Part shown: positions 10,060 to 21,939 of the stretch, in pieces | Layout of the letters: each line of letters starts with the position of its first letter | Position numbering within the stretch: position 1 is the stretch's first letter | Assembly (NCBI RefSeq): GCF_004337985.1 | Contig: NC_043744.1 | Coordinates: 2,950,408 to 3,014,407, forward strand | Direction of reading: 5' to 3' | Source of the DNA: Pyricularia pennisetigena | Lineage: Eukaryota; Ascomycota; Sordariomycetes; Magnaporthales; Pyriculariaceae | Length of the DNA stretch: 64,000 bases | The notes under the pieces: generated by a model | The model's input: the letters and a program-made list of their open reading frames with translations, nothing else | Database searches by the model: none | What the model was told of the DNA's origin: nothing | Translations under genes and position numbers: made by a program

Positions 10060-12013
10060 ATGTCGTATCAGCAGCCGCCGCCCTATGGCTTCCCCAACAA
10101 CGCCGCCGGTCCAACCTTCAATGGTGCCGCCCCACCACCGCAGAACCTTCACATCCAGACCGGACAAGACTTAGGCCAGCCGCCGCAGTCTATGATGTAC
10201 GCTCCGCAGCAACAGCAGCAGCAGCAGCAATACGCAATGGCTTCCTCCCACGGCCATTTCCCACCAGGTCCTGGCATGATGCCGACACCTGGGCCCGGAG
10301 CCGCCGGCATGATGCAGCAGAATCCTCCCGGCATGATGCCGTCTCACATGCCACCGAATGGCCAGAGTAAGCTCTTCTTCTTCTTCCTCCCATCCCGGCC
10401 GGACGCGCCCTTCTTCGCGTGCCCCAGGCCTCCGGTGTGCAGGAGGTGCGACGGACGGCCGCTGACGCGTTTTCCCCATTTGCAGTGTCGTACCAGACGC
10501 CCTACACAACGTCTCAATACGGCGTCGGCGTGCCCTCACCCGCCCAACCTCAGATGCCGGGCAACTTCAATCCCATGGCCGGCCCGATGCCAGGCTACCC
10601 GATGAATGCGCAGGCAATACAGCAGCAGCAACAGCAGCAGCACATGATGCAGCAACAGCAACGAATGCACCAGTCACAACAGCACCACCCGTCCATGGGG
10701 CAAGGTCACCAGCAAAGGGCGTTCAATCCAATGGCCGCTCAGGCGCAGGCGCAAGCCAGTCCCAACACGATCTCGTCTCATCCAGGACAGTTTCCTCCTC
10801 CACAGCAGCCTCACCAGGCTGCAAAGCAAGCGCAAGCGCAAGCGCAGCCGCAGCCGCAGCAACAACCTCAGCAGCAACCGCAACAGCAACAGCAGCAACA
10901 ACCCCAGCAGCATCAACAACAACAGCAACAGCAACAGCATCACCAGCAACAACAACAACCACAGCCACATCAGCAACAACAACCACAGCCACCACAACAA
11001 CATTCTCAGCAGCAACCAAGCAGTGCGACTGTGACCACGCCCCAGACGCCGACTTTCCCACAGATGGGACCTAGCGGCAATCCGCTCGATGCACCCATTG
11101 CGCAAACACCACTCAGTCCAGGAGCGCATGCACGAGAGCAAGAGCGTATCGCCACTATTCTCGAGATCAACAACGAGCTCATGTACGAAGCATTGGTACT
11201 CCAAAATACTCACTTTGCGCACAAAGCCGAAAACGACACGAAAGACCAAGCGGGCAATCCTATTCCCAGAGAGCCTACAGCGGTGGAGCAGCCGATAAAT
11301 AACGATCTCTTACAGTAAGTCATCGTGGAATTCTCACTTTCCAACGTAGTTCCACACATGCTTGCAATGTTCGACTAAGAAATTCTCATTACAGTGTTAT
11401 GAGGCGGTTGCAATCAAACATAGCATACTTGATGACTCTGACGGACCGCAAGACGGTGTTGCCATGTCCAGCTTATTTAACACCACCGCCAGCAAACCTG
11501 ACGATTAAGCTCAGGAATATACCGCCGAAATCCGATGGCTCAGAGGAGGCTGCAGATCCTCACGTTGATCGTGAAGAGAGGGTCAACCTGGTTAGGGCAC
11601 TGTACGAACGCCTGCAAACGCTTTATCCTGGTGTGGACTACTCAAAAGAGCCAATATACGGACAGAAGATGCAGGAAACGATGCAGGGGCAGACACCCCA
11701 GGGTCAACCGCCGCCGGCGCAGATGCAAGGACAGGTAGGCCAAGGGCAGGTACCGATGCAGATGCAAATGCATATGCAAGGTATGGCCCCAGGACATGGC
11801 CAGCCTCAGATGCACATGCAAAATCAGCATAACCTACAAGCTATGGGTCAAGGCCAGGCTGCCCAAATGCACATGTACCAGAACCATCAGGCTCACAGAA
11901 ATCCAAACCAAGCGGGCCCGGGGATGGCTCCTCAGCCAGGCTCTCGTGGCACGCCTCAAATGTCCCATATGGGCATGCCCGGTCAGCAGATGGCACCACT
12001 TCAGTCCAATTAG
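10060..12013 (+). CDS. Gln-rich SSXT/SS18-like transcription coactivator
   Basis: Three exons, 10060-10366, 10486-11314 and 11395-12013, give 584 aa in phase. The N-terminal half is Pro/Gln/Met-rich with long CAG/CAA runs (about 10618-11030). The conserved part spans the second intron: ERIATILEINNELMYEALV, then VMRRLQSNIAYLMTLTDRK. This fits the SSXT (SS18 N-terminal) pattern of a short helix with a LxENNxLI-like core, then a helix with an xNLxYLxxIAD-like core. SS18 in animals and the smaller Snf11 in yeast are SWI/SNF subunits, so a nuclear role in chromatin remodelling is inferred. The C-terminal part is Met/Gln/His/Gly-rich. The TAG at 12011 is followed by 88 further coding-like codons in the same frame (separate entry), so the true C-terminus is uncertain. 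Confidence 0.75.
10618..11030 (+). repeat. CAG/CAA polyglutamine-coding repeats
   Basis: Mixed CAG and CAA codons form several polyGln runs separated by His and Pro, at about 10618-10680 and 10840-11030. Codon mixing suggests older, stabilised runs rather than a recent pure expansion. A shorter pure run is at 10207-10230 in exon 1. The long Leu/Val-rich antisense ORFs here are artefacts of this repeat. Confidence 0.85.
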
Positions 12014-12280
12014 GGATATGGACTTTACGGTGAAGAAAGCGAGCAGGCTGAACATTTTGAACTGGGTGGCAGTCCGAGCCTGCAAGGGCTATACGGTCAC
12101 GTCCTTGCACATCTTCAATTTGACAGCCCGTTTGCTTATGGGATTAGCTACTGGGATGGCCAAACCTATGGCATCGATCCTGCGGAAACCTACGGGTCTG
12201 GCTCTGTTCAAGCAGGCAGCCAGTACTCTACCACTGATCCAGACGAGCTTTTTGGCGAGGCAATACGTTTCGAGTGGTAG
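12014..12280 (+). other. Coding-like in-frame extension after the SSXT-like stop
   Basis: Directly after the TAG at 12011-12013 the same frame stays open for 88 codons to a second TAG at 12278-12280. The predicted peptide is Gly/Tyr/Ser/Asp/Glu-rich (GYGLYGEESEQAEHF; ISYWDGQTYGIDPAETYG) and ends FGEAIRFEW. Composition resembles the QPGY-type tail of SS18 proteins. Two in-frame GTA donor-like sites (11735 and 11750, each after CAG) with the AATTAG at 12013 could define a 279- or 264-nt intron that removes the stop. Stop readthrough or a sequence error are alternatives. Another forward frame and minus-strand frames are also open here, which weakens the case. Confidence 0.4.
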
Positions 12281-12594
12281 TTGAGGTCTCTCTCGCCTTA
12301 TTATGTCAGTTCTGCCTTCGCTTGTTCCCTGGCCCTTGCCCGCAAAACATATTTGAAAGATGCTTTCATCAGATTTAGGGGAGCCTAAGCGGTTGCTGGA
12401 ATGTTCTGCGCATGGTGATTTGCTTCGTCTTGGATCATGTGGCGCATACGGCATTCTGGAATAGCGAAGCGTGATTCTGAGGGCGGGTGGCTTCGTTGGG
12501 CGCAGAGGCAAGGCGGCATTGATACGGGTTGCTTAATGTCTTCAACTCTTCTTGTTTTGTAGCGAGTTTGTCGCCAACTTTACTGTAGTACTAC

Positions 12595-12638
<44 letters not shown>
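12595..12638 (+). repeat. (TAG)n microsatellite
   Basis: About 14-15 perfect TAG/AGT triplets lie downstream of the SSXT-like gene. They are preceded by a CTACTA half, giving a small hairpin-forming junction. Confidence 0.95.
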
Positions 12639-13003
12639 AGCTAATGAATGTAAGGGGGTGGCGTGCAGACCAGATTTTGAGCATAGTAGCTGGGTAAGGT
12701 TCCATCAATATGGCTTTGATGCTCAGTCTACAACCCGGCCACTGTTGTTTTTAGTGATCTTGCCAATCTTGCCTACCCTGGTATCAAGGAGGCAAATATC
12801 TGAAAGCATGGGGAAAAGAAAATATCATTGCTGGCGGCAAGCTGTTGTACTATCTTGCTCAGTATGGGCCTACCAGTGTTCGTTCGGCCATCGCAATTCA
12901 TTCTTAGAAGTTTATCTTTGCCTGCCTTGAGATCCAATGTTTTCATGGCTTGAATGGCCATCCATATATGTGGAGATTGGCTCACTTATCACAAAGAACT
13001 TAC

Positions 13004-13004
<1 letters not shown>

Positions 13005-13037
<33 letters not shown>
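13005..13037 (+). repeat. Poly(A) tract, 33 nt
   Basis: This is the longest perfect homopolymer in the window. It lies in intergenic DNA and no retroposed gene copy is visible upstream of it. Confidence 0.9.
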
Positions 13038-13039
<2 letters not shown>

Positions 13040-15347
13040 GTTTCACGCGACCAACTTACAGGAACCGCATGATAGAGTATTCAACAGAAGGGGCGCGTCC
13101 CATCCTCGGGCTGATCCCGGCCTTTTTTTCCCTTTACTTTTTTCTTTCTTTCTTTTCTTTTCTTCTTTTTTTTTTTTCCCTGACACTTCCAAAATCGAGC
13201 CGTTGCGGCAGAGCGATTAGGTTGGTGCAGACTAAGGAAGTCATCTCTCATCCGATTGGTGCGCGGCTCTTGGTCGTCGAGGGTGACAGTCGGCTACGGT
13301 TGCTTCTCGCCCCGGTGCTTGCTTACTGTGTCTGCCGGCAAGGTACAGTAGGTTGCTTTGTAGGCCAAAGGCCTAATGGTGGGGATGGTGACACCTGCCC
13401 GCCCTAGGCCTGTGTTTAACTGCACCCAAGGTACCGAGGTACCTGGCAGTCAAGGTACACAGGTAGATGCAGTAACGAATTTTCCCTCGACGTCATCAGG
13501 CAGGTTTTACACCGAGATGCTGGCGCCTTCGTCTAATGGGTCCATTGGCCTATTCCCCTTGACTTCGATCCGCTGAACCGCATGGGGAGTTTAAGGCCCG
13601 GTATTGAATCTATGGAAGGTTTGTAGGCCTTGCATTTGATGCAAAACCGGCCGTCAACGTTGTTTGTTTACTGCGGTATCTTCCCCGTCGGAACTCGTCC
13701 TTTTGATCCAACATTATCAGGCCTGGAAGTCCACCCTTGAGATTACTGTGTATGCTTAGTCACGGACTCTCGTCCGGATTTGAAGGACAAAAAAAAAAAA
13801 AAAAAAAAAAAAAGACTACGTCCGACGTTGAGATGAACGGTTTGAGCCGCCCGGCCTGAAGTTTTGTCTCGTTGGGAATTTGTTCCGACGTTCGCTAGGC
13901 ATGCTTCTGATGAAATTACTGGCCTACCTTTGGACACATACCGTATCTATGATCAGGGTTGGAATGGCTTGACTCACAAGACACAGAAATGGCTGGTGTT
14001 CATGCTAGTAGTCTAGGTCTAGACTACAGTAGACTAGTTTAGTTCTAGGCAAGGTAGGCAAGGGTGGCTACGCCGTAGGTAGGCAAGGCAGGTATGGGTA
14101 AGGTGGCGAGGGCAGCGGTTCTTAAATTAGAGGCGCCCGCCCGGAGTGGGCGGGCCTCTTGGCAGATCCTATGCAGGTACTGCTAAGATTTACGACGCGT
14201 AAGGAGGATGGTGGAACCCAAATTGCATGGTATGGGGACGACCATGAATGAGTATTGTGGAACTGAATTACTTTTTGTATAAAATCTTCACTTGCTTGAA
14301 TGGAGGAAATCATGCCTCTTGGCAGTAAACAAAGCATGGATGCTGGCATGCAGGTTGCCGAGTGAAGGGAGAAAAGGCCGAGGAAACAAGCAACCTGAAA
14401 GGCTATCATATTCCTTTCAGTGGAGGGTAATAATCCATACCCAGTGTGATTTCGCTAGCTGCCGCTTGGGCGTCGGAGCATACGTGGGATGGTTCGGCTC
14501 CATCCTATTTCCTGCCCTCCACTGTTTTTGTTGGTCCCTTGCTCCTTCCTTACCATGTCAAAAGAGAGTTGCCGCGTATTGTTTGGTATTGTCAACAAAA
14601 CAACATGAAGATAGAGGTTGCCGTGGTGTCGCGTCAAAGAAGACATATCCAAGGCACCTTTTATCACAAGACCAGCGTCAACCAGCCATTCGATCAATGA
14701 AACGAAGAACTGGGGCAATTTCCTTTTTTTTCAGGTGACCCCTCCAGCTTCCACTTGCTTGGACGGTGACTCCTGTGACACTGTGACACTTGCACCAAAA
14801 CCAAAATTCCAACGATCTCCATCCCTGACCATATTGGCTTTTGCAGCGAATAAGACCCCCTGTTTGGGCATTTTTGACGCTTCTGTCAGGCACTACCCCC
14901 CTGGCCTGCATGCGATCCTCGCACTGCATTAGGTCTGTCCAAAGTTAGTCTAACTCCATTTGGGGGGGTGGCTTTCGGCATTGGTGAATTTCAGTTGCTG
15001 CTTGATCTCCGCGACAACCAGTCAGCACCTTTCGATCTGGCTTCAATCTCCAGCTCCCAGCTACTCCTGCCACTGCATGTTGCTGCTGCATTTGCACAGC
15101 TTCAAGGTGCGGGAGGTTCTTTGAGCAGCAGGTTTTGCCACTCCCTGACCGAGGAATCGCCAAGTACAACAAAGAACCAGCCTTGTCGCCGAGTCTGAAG
15201 AATTCAACAGTCGAAATACCACCAGTGCCAGGCGGTGGCATTTTAAACCTTGGTGGACTCGAGCCACATTCCAGTCACTACCGCCGCTTGAGAAGACGTC
15301 CAATACTCTGTCGTGCCTAGTCCCAAACATCCTGCCTGGGCTTCATA

Positions 15348-18300
15348 ATGGAGCCTAGGCAAAGCACCGTTTTGGAGAATGAAATGGCTACCGCGCCTCA
15401 TCCCGTGCAGCCTACCTCGGAGCCAATAACGCCACGACCCTCAACGACCATGGAGCCTGTTGCCGCGGTCAGCAACGGAAGTGATAGTACACTTTCAGAT
15501 CCTGCCTCTACGGTACTCCCGGGCTCGACGGTCGGCATACAAGGGGAGAATTCGCCAAACCCGGATTCGACTGCGAGCCATCCGATCGTTGCTACGAAAG
15601 CCGGAAGTGCTCACGATTCCATGGTTACGGTCCGACTTTCTGGACCTGAGTCACCTTTGACTGTCGATACAAGCGTCGGGTCTTCTCATCCGGTAATCGC
15701 CAGAAAGAGCATTGCCACCCACGAACCCGGGTCCATAAACAGTATGGCCGAGACTGCGGACTACGGAAAGGTGACTGTGGAGGGTATTGAGTTGGTAACA
15801 GAAAATTCGACAGCTGGCCCAAATCTAGCGGATGAACTTGCTGCGGCTGCAGAGGATAATAAGAGTAACACGGCCGTGGCAGAAAGCGAGAGTTCAAGCA
15901 TCGAGAGCGATGATGCAGTGACTCCGACACCCGAATCCAATCGCGAATCGACCAAAAATCGCTCTGCTTCGCCACCGCCCGACCCCGAAGATGTTGTGAA
16001 CTGGGAATCTCTTCAAAAACGCGAGGATGAACAATTGAATGAAGAAACTGCGGACAATGTAGGTCTTTTTTTTTGGTGGTTGACTGATTGGCTTACTATT
16101 CTGGGTGTGGTACCTATCTACGCATTGTGGGGACCATCACAGCCATCACAGCCTCAATACACTATATCCTAGCAGTAGTGATTACTGCAAGGCTGACGAT
16201 GGAGCGGGAGGGCAAGACAGTGATGATGCTAACAAAACCCTACCGTTTCGCAGACCGCACTCCTACTCGCGAGGTTGGAGCAAGAAAATGCCAAACTTGC
16301 GACGAATCCTAAGAGCGCCAAGGCTAGGCTCATTGACAACAAACGCAAGTCACGACCGCCCTCGATGGCGCAACTGAGGAATATGGTTACCGGTCCCACG
16401 CCGTCGGCTCTACGGTACTCGATGCTACCGCCGCCGCCGATGACGGATCTCGAATTTTACGCTGCCTTGGTGAAAGATTATGAACAGACAGCCGCCAGAC
16501 TACCGACGTTATTGTCCCACAAGATTCGCAAAGGAATCCCACCGCCGCTTCGCGGTGTTGTCTGGACGAGCATGTCAGGCGCCCGCGATGTCGCGCTCGA
16601 GGAACAGTTCGAGTACCTCTCTGGCGAGTCGAGCCCGTTTGAGTGCATCATCAGCAAGGACCTCGGCCGCAGTTTCCCTGGTGTGGACATGTTTCGCGAG
16701 GCCGACGGGGAGGGCCAGCGGATGCTTGGCAGGGTGCTCAAGTGTTATTCGATTTACGACCCCGAGATTGGATACTGCCAAGGGCTTGCCTTTTTGGTCG
16801 GTCCACTGTTAATGCACATGCCTGACAAGCAGGCATTCTGTGTTTTGGTGAGGTACGTACGCAATGGAGACCCTTGAATTGAACGCAGATGGAATCGAGC
16901 GAGTATCATGGATCATGGCGGGCGTCAAGGAGACGCACTGCAATGCAATGCAATGCAAGACAACGTGGATTCAATTTCCATATCAGCAAAACGCTACCAA
17001 AGGAGGAGCCCGACCATGGAAACCCGGATATCGTGGATCAATGGCTAACCCGTATTCCTGCGACAGGTTGATGGAGAATTATGATCTTCGCAGCTGTTTC
17101 TTACCAGACTTGTCTGGCTTGCATGTCCGCATATGGCAATTCAACCAGCTGATTCATGAGCATCTGCCGGTTTTGTCGAACCATTTGGACGATTTACAGG
17201 TCGACCCTGTATACGTTTCACAATGGTTCCTCTCTTTCTTCGGGACAGCGGCTCCCCTACCATTCCTGTTTCGTATCTACGACGTGCTATTTGCGGAGGG
17301 ATCGACGGAGACCCTACTGAGGGTTGCATTATCGCTAATGCGAAAAAACGAAAGGCGATTGTTGGCGTGCACGGAGTTGGATGGGGTTTTGGCGCTGTGC
17401 CTGTCGCGCGGATTGTGGGATTGCTACAATTACAACGCCGACGAATTCATTCAGGACGTCGTCTCACTCAGCGATATTGTCAACCGAGAGCGATTGGTCG
17501 CGCTCGAGCAAGCTTACTATCGTGAGTCAACCCAGCTAAGGCTTGGCAGTCCCAATGCCGCACGGCAAACCTCGGATGTCAGCACCGCAGCCTCCCGATT
17601 TTTGGGTCGGTTCACTTCTTCAATCTCCAGCGGCCCCACTTCATCCAAATCACAATCGCAGCCACCCGCAGTTCCAACCCCTAGCTCCATCTCATCTTCA
17701 TCAACCATCACTCCAACAACGAACTCCTTAACGACGCCGCCTTCCCACGTTGCGTCTTTCGCAGCTTCGACCGCTGCATCTTCAGTCACCAATAGTCCCG
17801 GGTTGGCCGCTCCCTCGCGACCGACCAGCATGCTTCGGAGGAGCACCTCCAAGCAGAGCCTGGCCTCAACCTTGAATTCCATGGAGGCGAACTCGACTTC
17901 GACATCATCATCGTCCGCTGTTAGCGTCCTAAGCTCGGCATCTACCGAAGCGACATCCATATCGAGAGATTCACACGTTCCCCAACAGAGCCAGCAGTCC
18001 GCTGCCAAGGGCGGCACCGCTGACGACCGATACATCGAGGAGCTTCTCCTATCGCTTAGTGATCTCCAACGCCAACAAGTGCTTCTAGCGGAACAGTTAC
18101 AAAGGGAGCGCGAAGATCGGGAAGAAGACAGACAGGCTATTAAAAAATTGTTACATGGCTTGCAAGAAAACGGCACCGTCCAAGATAGTGCTAGTCCAGA
18201 TGCTGATAGCTCCGAGTCGGAGACGGGTCAATTGGCTGCTCTAGTCAGTTCCGTGGAAAGCCGTTTCAGCGATGATACCGAAACCAGCGCCTCGCTGATC

Positions 18301-19152
18301 GTTGAGACGAAAACAGAATTACGCGACCAGCTGGCTAGGACAAAGGAGCAACTAAACAACGAACTTGCGAAAAGTCAAGACCAGTCTCGCAGGGAAGCAG
18401 ATCTTCAACAAGAGATATCCTCACTAAAGGACCAACTCCGCGCAAGCCAGTCTCATGTCCGCACCGCCTTCCAAGACAAGCAGAGGCTCGAGAAGCAAAT
18501 ACACTCGATGAGGGCCAGGGCCTCGGCCGCTGAAAATACATCGTCGTCCGATCAGACGACCATAGGAGGCGCCATAGGAGGCGCCACCGAATGGTTTGGA
18601 AGGGCGACGGGCACTGGCGCAGGCGCTGCGGGTGGGCTTCGGGAACTCAAACTTGGGCGGAGTCTGTCGACACCCTCCCAGGCCTCGCAGGCCGGATCAG
18701 GCTCGCCTCCTTCGCTGAAGCGGGCATCTTCCATTTTCACAACCGCCTCTGTTCGTGGCGCTGGTTCTCGCGAATCGCTGGTTCCCCTGCCAACCTCAGC
18801 GCCATCTAGCGAACACGAGGCCCTCTTGCTAGAGCTAGTGCAAGCCAAGACTGCCGAGGCTATAGCCCGACAGGAAGCGGACGAGGCCAAGCAAAAACTC
18901 AAGACTCTGCGAGAATCTCTCGGTCTAGGCCCTGCGGACTCGTTACCTGGGGCTCAACTCAATTCTGGAGCAGCAGGCGGTGCCTCAGCGGCTGCCTCAG
19001 CTGCTATGGGCATGTTTGGGCGCTTGACCACTACCATTGCGGAGACTGCTTCAGCCAAAACGGGGGCGACGCCGGCCCCCGCTGCACCCGCTGCTCCTAC
19101 GCCTGTCTCGACCCCTCCGGCCGGCGGTTTCTGGGGTTGGAGGCGAGGTTAA
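15348..19152 (+). CDS. TBC-domain Rab GTPase-activating protein (Gyp5-like)
   Basis: Three exons, 15348-16058, 16254-16852 and 17067-19152, give 1131 aa in phase. The first about 230 residues are acidic, Ser/Thr-rich and disordered. The TBC domain covers about residues 325-570: IRKGIPPPLRGVVW, then KDLGRSFP with the arginine finger at about Arg376, then DPEIGYCQGLAFLVG with the glutamine finger at about Gln413, both needed for GTP hydrolysis on a Rab. The segment ENYDLRSCFLPDLSGL begins exon 3. Downstream are Ser/Thr-rich linkers and two coiled-coil stretches (IEELLLSLSDLQRQQVLLAE; TELRDQLARTKEQLNNEL) and a Gly/Ala/Pro-rich tail ending GGFWGWRRG. The order of a disordered N-terminus, TBC and C-terminal coiled coils resembles Gyp5/Gyl1-type GAPs of the exocytic pathway. 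Which Rab it acts on cannot be read here. Confidence 0.9.
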
Positions 19153-21939
19153 TGATATGACGAATACAAACGATTACTATCGCTGCTTTTGCCCGATATT
19201 TTTGCATGGGCGGTGTTTTTCTTGCTTCAGTCTTTGGCAGGACTTTTTAGTTCTGCTGGAGTCTGTTTTTTTTTTTCTATTCTATATAAAAAGGTTCTTA
19301 GTAAAGTTGGCAAAGCATCCACAGACTGTGAAGGCACAATGTTTTGGAACGTTGGGAATACCATCGGCCAGTTTGCTCTTCTCATGCTTTTGTTCTTGTT
19401 TTGCTTGACATATTTGAAGAGAGCAGAAGTAGAGATATACTTGATACCGTCGACCCGCAAAGATGGCGGCCAGATACATAGACAGTGATGAAAAGGCCAC
19501 CGCTGATAGAGCATTACATTAAATGGGGAGGACATGCTCTTCCCCCAAAGACAGAAATAGTTTATTATTTGAAGATACAATGGAATTTTGCATCACATTC
19601 AATCAAGGATCACTTACTTTCATTCACTGATTCGCTCATGGTCATAATGGGTTCATGTTGAGCATTCACCTCATGATTTTGGGTGAGATGGCAGTAACTG
19701 GACATCTTTCGATGAAGATGCGAGGAAAAAAAAAATAATGCATGGAAACAAATTGTCCAAGCAATCTAATAAAAATAGCAGCTATGGATTTCTCCGCTCG
19801 GGTTCTTCTTGTTGAAATTTCTTCTTTCCCACTTGATCTATTTTGTGGACAAACAGGTTTGTCTATGATGACAAGATCTACGTCAACATCTGTAACCTTC
19901 AAGAAGCAACCTATGGATGGGGATTACTCCGAAGGGAACGGTGTGCTAGGCTAGTGTAGGGCCATGCAACCGTTGAGGCTGGTCGCGAACCATTCCGCTA
20001 CTTTGTGCACCTGAGACTTTTTTAGGCTGTGCAAATCACCAGCCGAAGAAGTCACCATTATTTTTTTTTCCTCTCTAATTGTTTCCCCTCTCTTGTTCTA
20101 GGCCTTATAATCAAGGAGATCGTCTAAACACGACCGATCTAGAGTGTCCGTCAAACCTTCGAAATGCATGACTTGCTTTCCAACTTGAGGGGCTTTTTAT
20201 TTCAAGTGGTAACGGAATCCACAACTCTCCGGCGCAGTAGGCCACCGGCAGGCAGCCCGTTAGCTTGTCGGAAAACAAGGAAAGAGAACCCTACTATCTT
20301 TATTTCTATCTTCCAGAGCTTTATTGGTTGCAAAAATGGGTAGCATTTGGCGAATGCCGCTGTGATATTCAAAAAGGACAAGTATTGGTTTCAATACCTA
20401 GGTACAGCCATTACTTGTCCTCTATTCCTAACGACAGTATGCATAGCAGAGTTACTTTACAGTTCTTTTTGTTGGTGGGTATATGTAGGCTGGTGGTTTG
20501 GGTGAGCGAAAGCAAAAACCCTTTGGCGACCGTGGCATCATGTGGGCAAATGCCGGATTTGGATGGGCAGCCCAGGAGCAACGGCGCAGTCTAAGTGGAG
20601 GAGGGTTAGGTCCTGTGCAGCTATGTAGGAAGGGGGCAGCGTCGACTGCAATCACATGCAAGAGATTCCCTTTGGTGGGGCCACGGCCAGGATGACGCCA
20701 ATGTAGCATCCTTTTTGCATGTTCCCACCTAATATTTTTTCGCTATGGATACTTTCTGGCATGTTCCGAAGAAGGCAGACAGATACGAAGTAAGTACCGT
20801 AAGGTTTGTATTGCTCATCTTATCCAGCATCTTTGTGAGCAAACCGCAAAGATAAGGAGAAAACACAAGCCGAGGACTTGTAATGGAATGGGTTAGATCA
20901 TTTTCTGGCTTGATACGATCACGCAAACTGTAACGGGAGTCATTCATTAGCTGTCGTTCGGACTTTTGTCAATGTCACGATAAGGAGAGATGGCTCCCGT
21001 GGACGTGGTGCATGAGGTCTACTGTAGTAGCGAACCAGGTGTGCGCATAAAATCCTGAGTCCTTCATGCAGGTGTTTCGAACCAGCGCTGCTGCCGGATG
21101 GGCATGATATCGTCATAGGCGGAAACAGCACACGACACACAAAAGATTCAAGCCACACTCACCCTATCGCCTTTTGGGCAAGAAGGGTAGGGAGGCGGTT
21201 GGCCGGTGAGACGTTTTCAGTAGACTGGGATCCAATGCTTGCAAGCAAAATCGCAGCCCGATCATTAAGCTAGCCTAGGGATTGCTACGTGGTAATTAAT
21301 GAGTACGGTATTACTGTACCTCCTTACCAGTCAGTAACGGCAGCTATCTGTCAGTCACCCAAAGGGCCTGCTTGGATCCACCCGAAATTTTTGCTTGTTT
21401 GTCTTGATGTAAAGGGGGCCCACCCCGGCCAGGCGTCGTCACAGACATTGTTGATCAGTCTGCACCCACGCCAAATCTTGTCTACCTACATACCGACCTT
21501 ACCTACCTACTACCTGTTACCTACAAACAAAACTGCATCTCATCTCTCACCTTGAAAACAACATTCACGGATTCCCGAAAGTAAACAGGCAGCATTAAGC
21601 AAAGCTACAAAACAGCGCTGCTATCAGGTAAATGAAGCTTCCTAAATACTGTACCTCGTTGCCAACGAGGATATGGACGAGCAACGAGACGTGCATCCAT
21701 GCGAAAAGAACGAAGCGATGCTGACGTAGTTGACGCCACCAGTCACACCCGTCACTGCTCAGCTACCTGCCACCTACCTACGTACCTACCTTTACCTGAC
21801 CTACCACAGCTTTTAGCACTCACCACTTTCTAAAATCCGACCGCCCAAACAAACTCAAACCAACATAGGATCCTCACCTACTCGCAACGCGAAACCTGAC
21901 CCAAATCGCAACAAAATTTCCTCGTAAAAACCCGCTGCG
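19153..21939. other. Intergenic region, no gene recognised
   Basis: T-rich sequence just after 19153 is probably the TBC gene 3' UTR. Clusters of CTACCTAC/TACCTACC motifs occur at 21480-21535 and 21765-21812, in the probable promoter of the reticulon gene. ORFs here are short and lack family features. Confidence 0.5.

Larger units (their letters stand above)
12281..15347. other. Gene-poor 3 kb with low-complexity tracts
   Basis: No gene was recognised on either strand. The stretch holds the TAG microsatellite, a 33-nt A run (13005-13037), a T/C-rich tract (about 13120-13181), a 25-nt A run (13789-13813) and clusters of GGTACC and AGGTAGGCAAGG-type motifs (13425-13470 and 14010-14110). The last few hundred bases before 15348 are likely promoter and leader of the TBC gene. 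Confidence 0.55.

Noticed and set aside
10674..11249. Leu-rich 191-codon antisense ORF
   Set aside because: It is the reverse complement of the CAG/CAA repeat in the SSXT-like gene.
14968..15198. 76-codon ORF just upstream of the TBC gene
   Set aside because: It begins at GTG, not ATG, and lies in the likely promoter or leader of the TBC gene.
16864..17066. Apparent N-terminal extension of the third TBC exon, starting METLELNADG
   Set aside because: This is the 214-nt intron 16853-17066 read through; the TBC domain is continuous only when it is removed.
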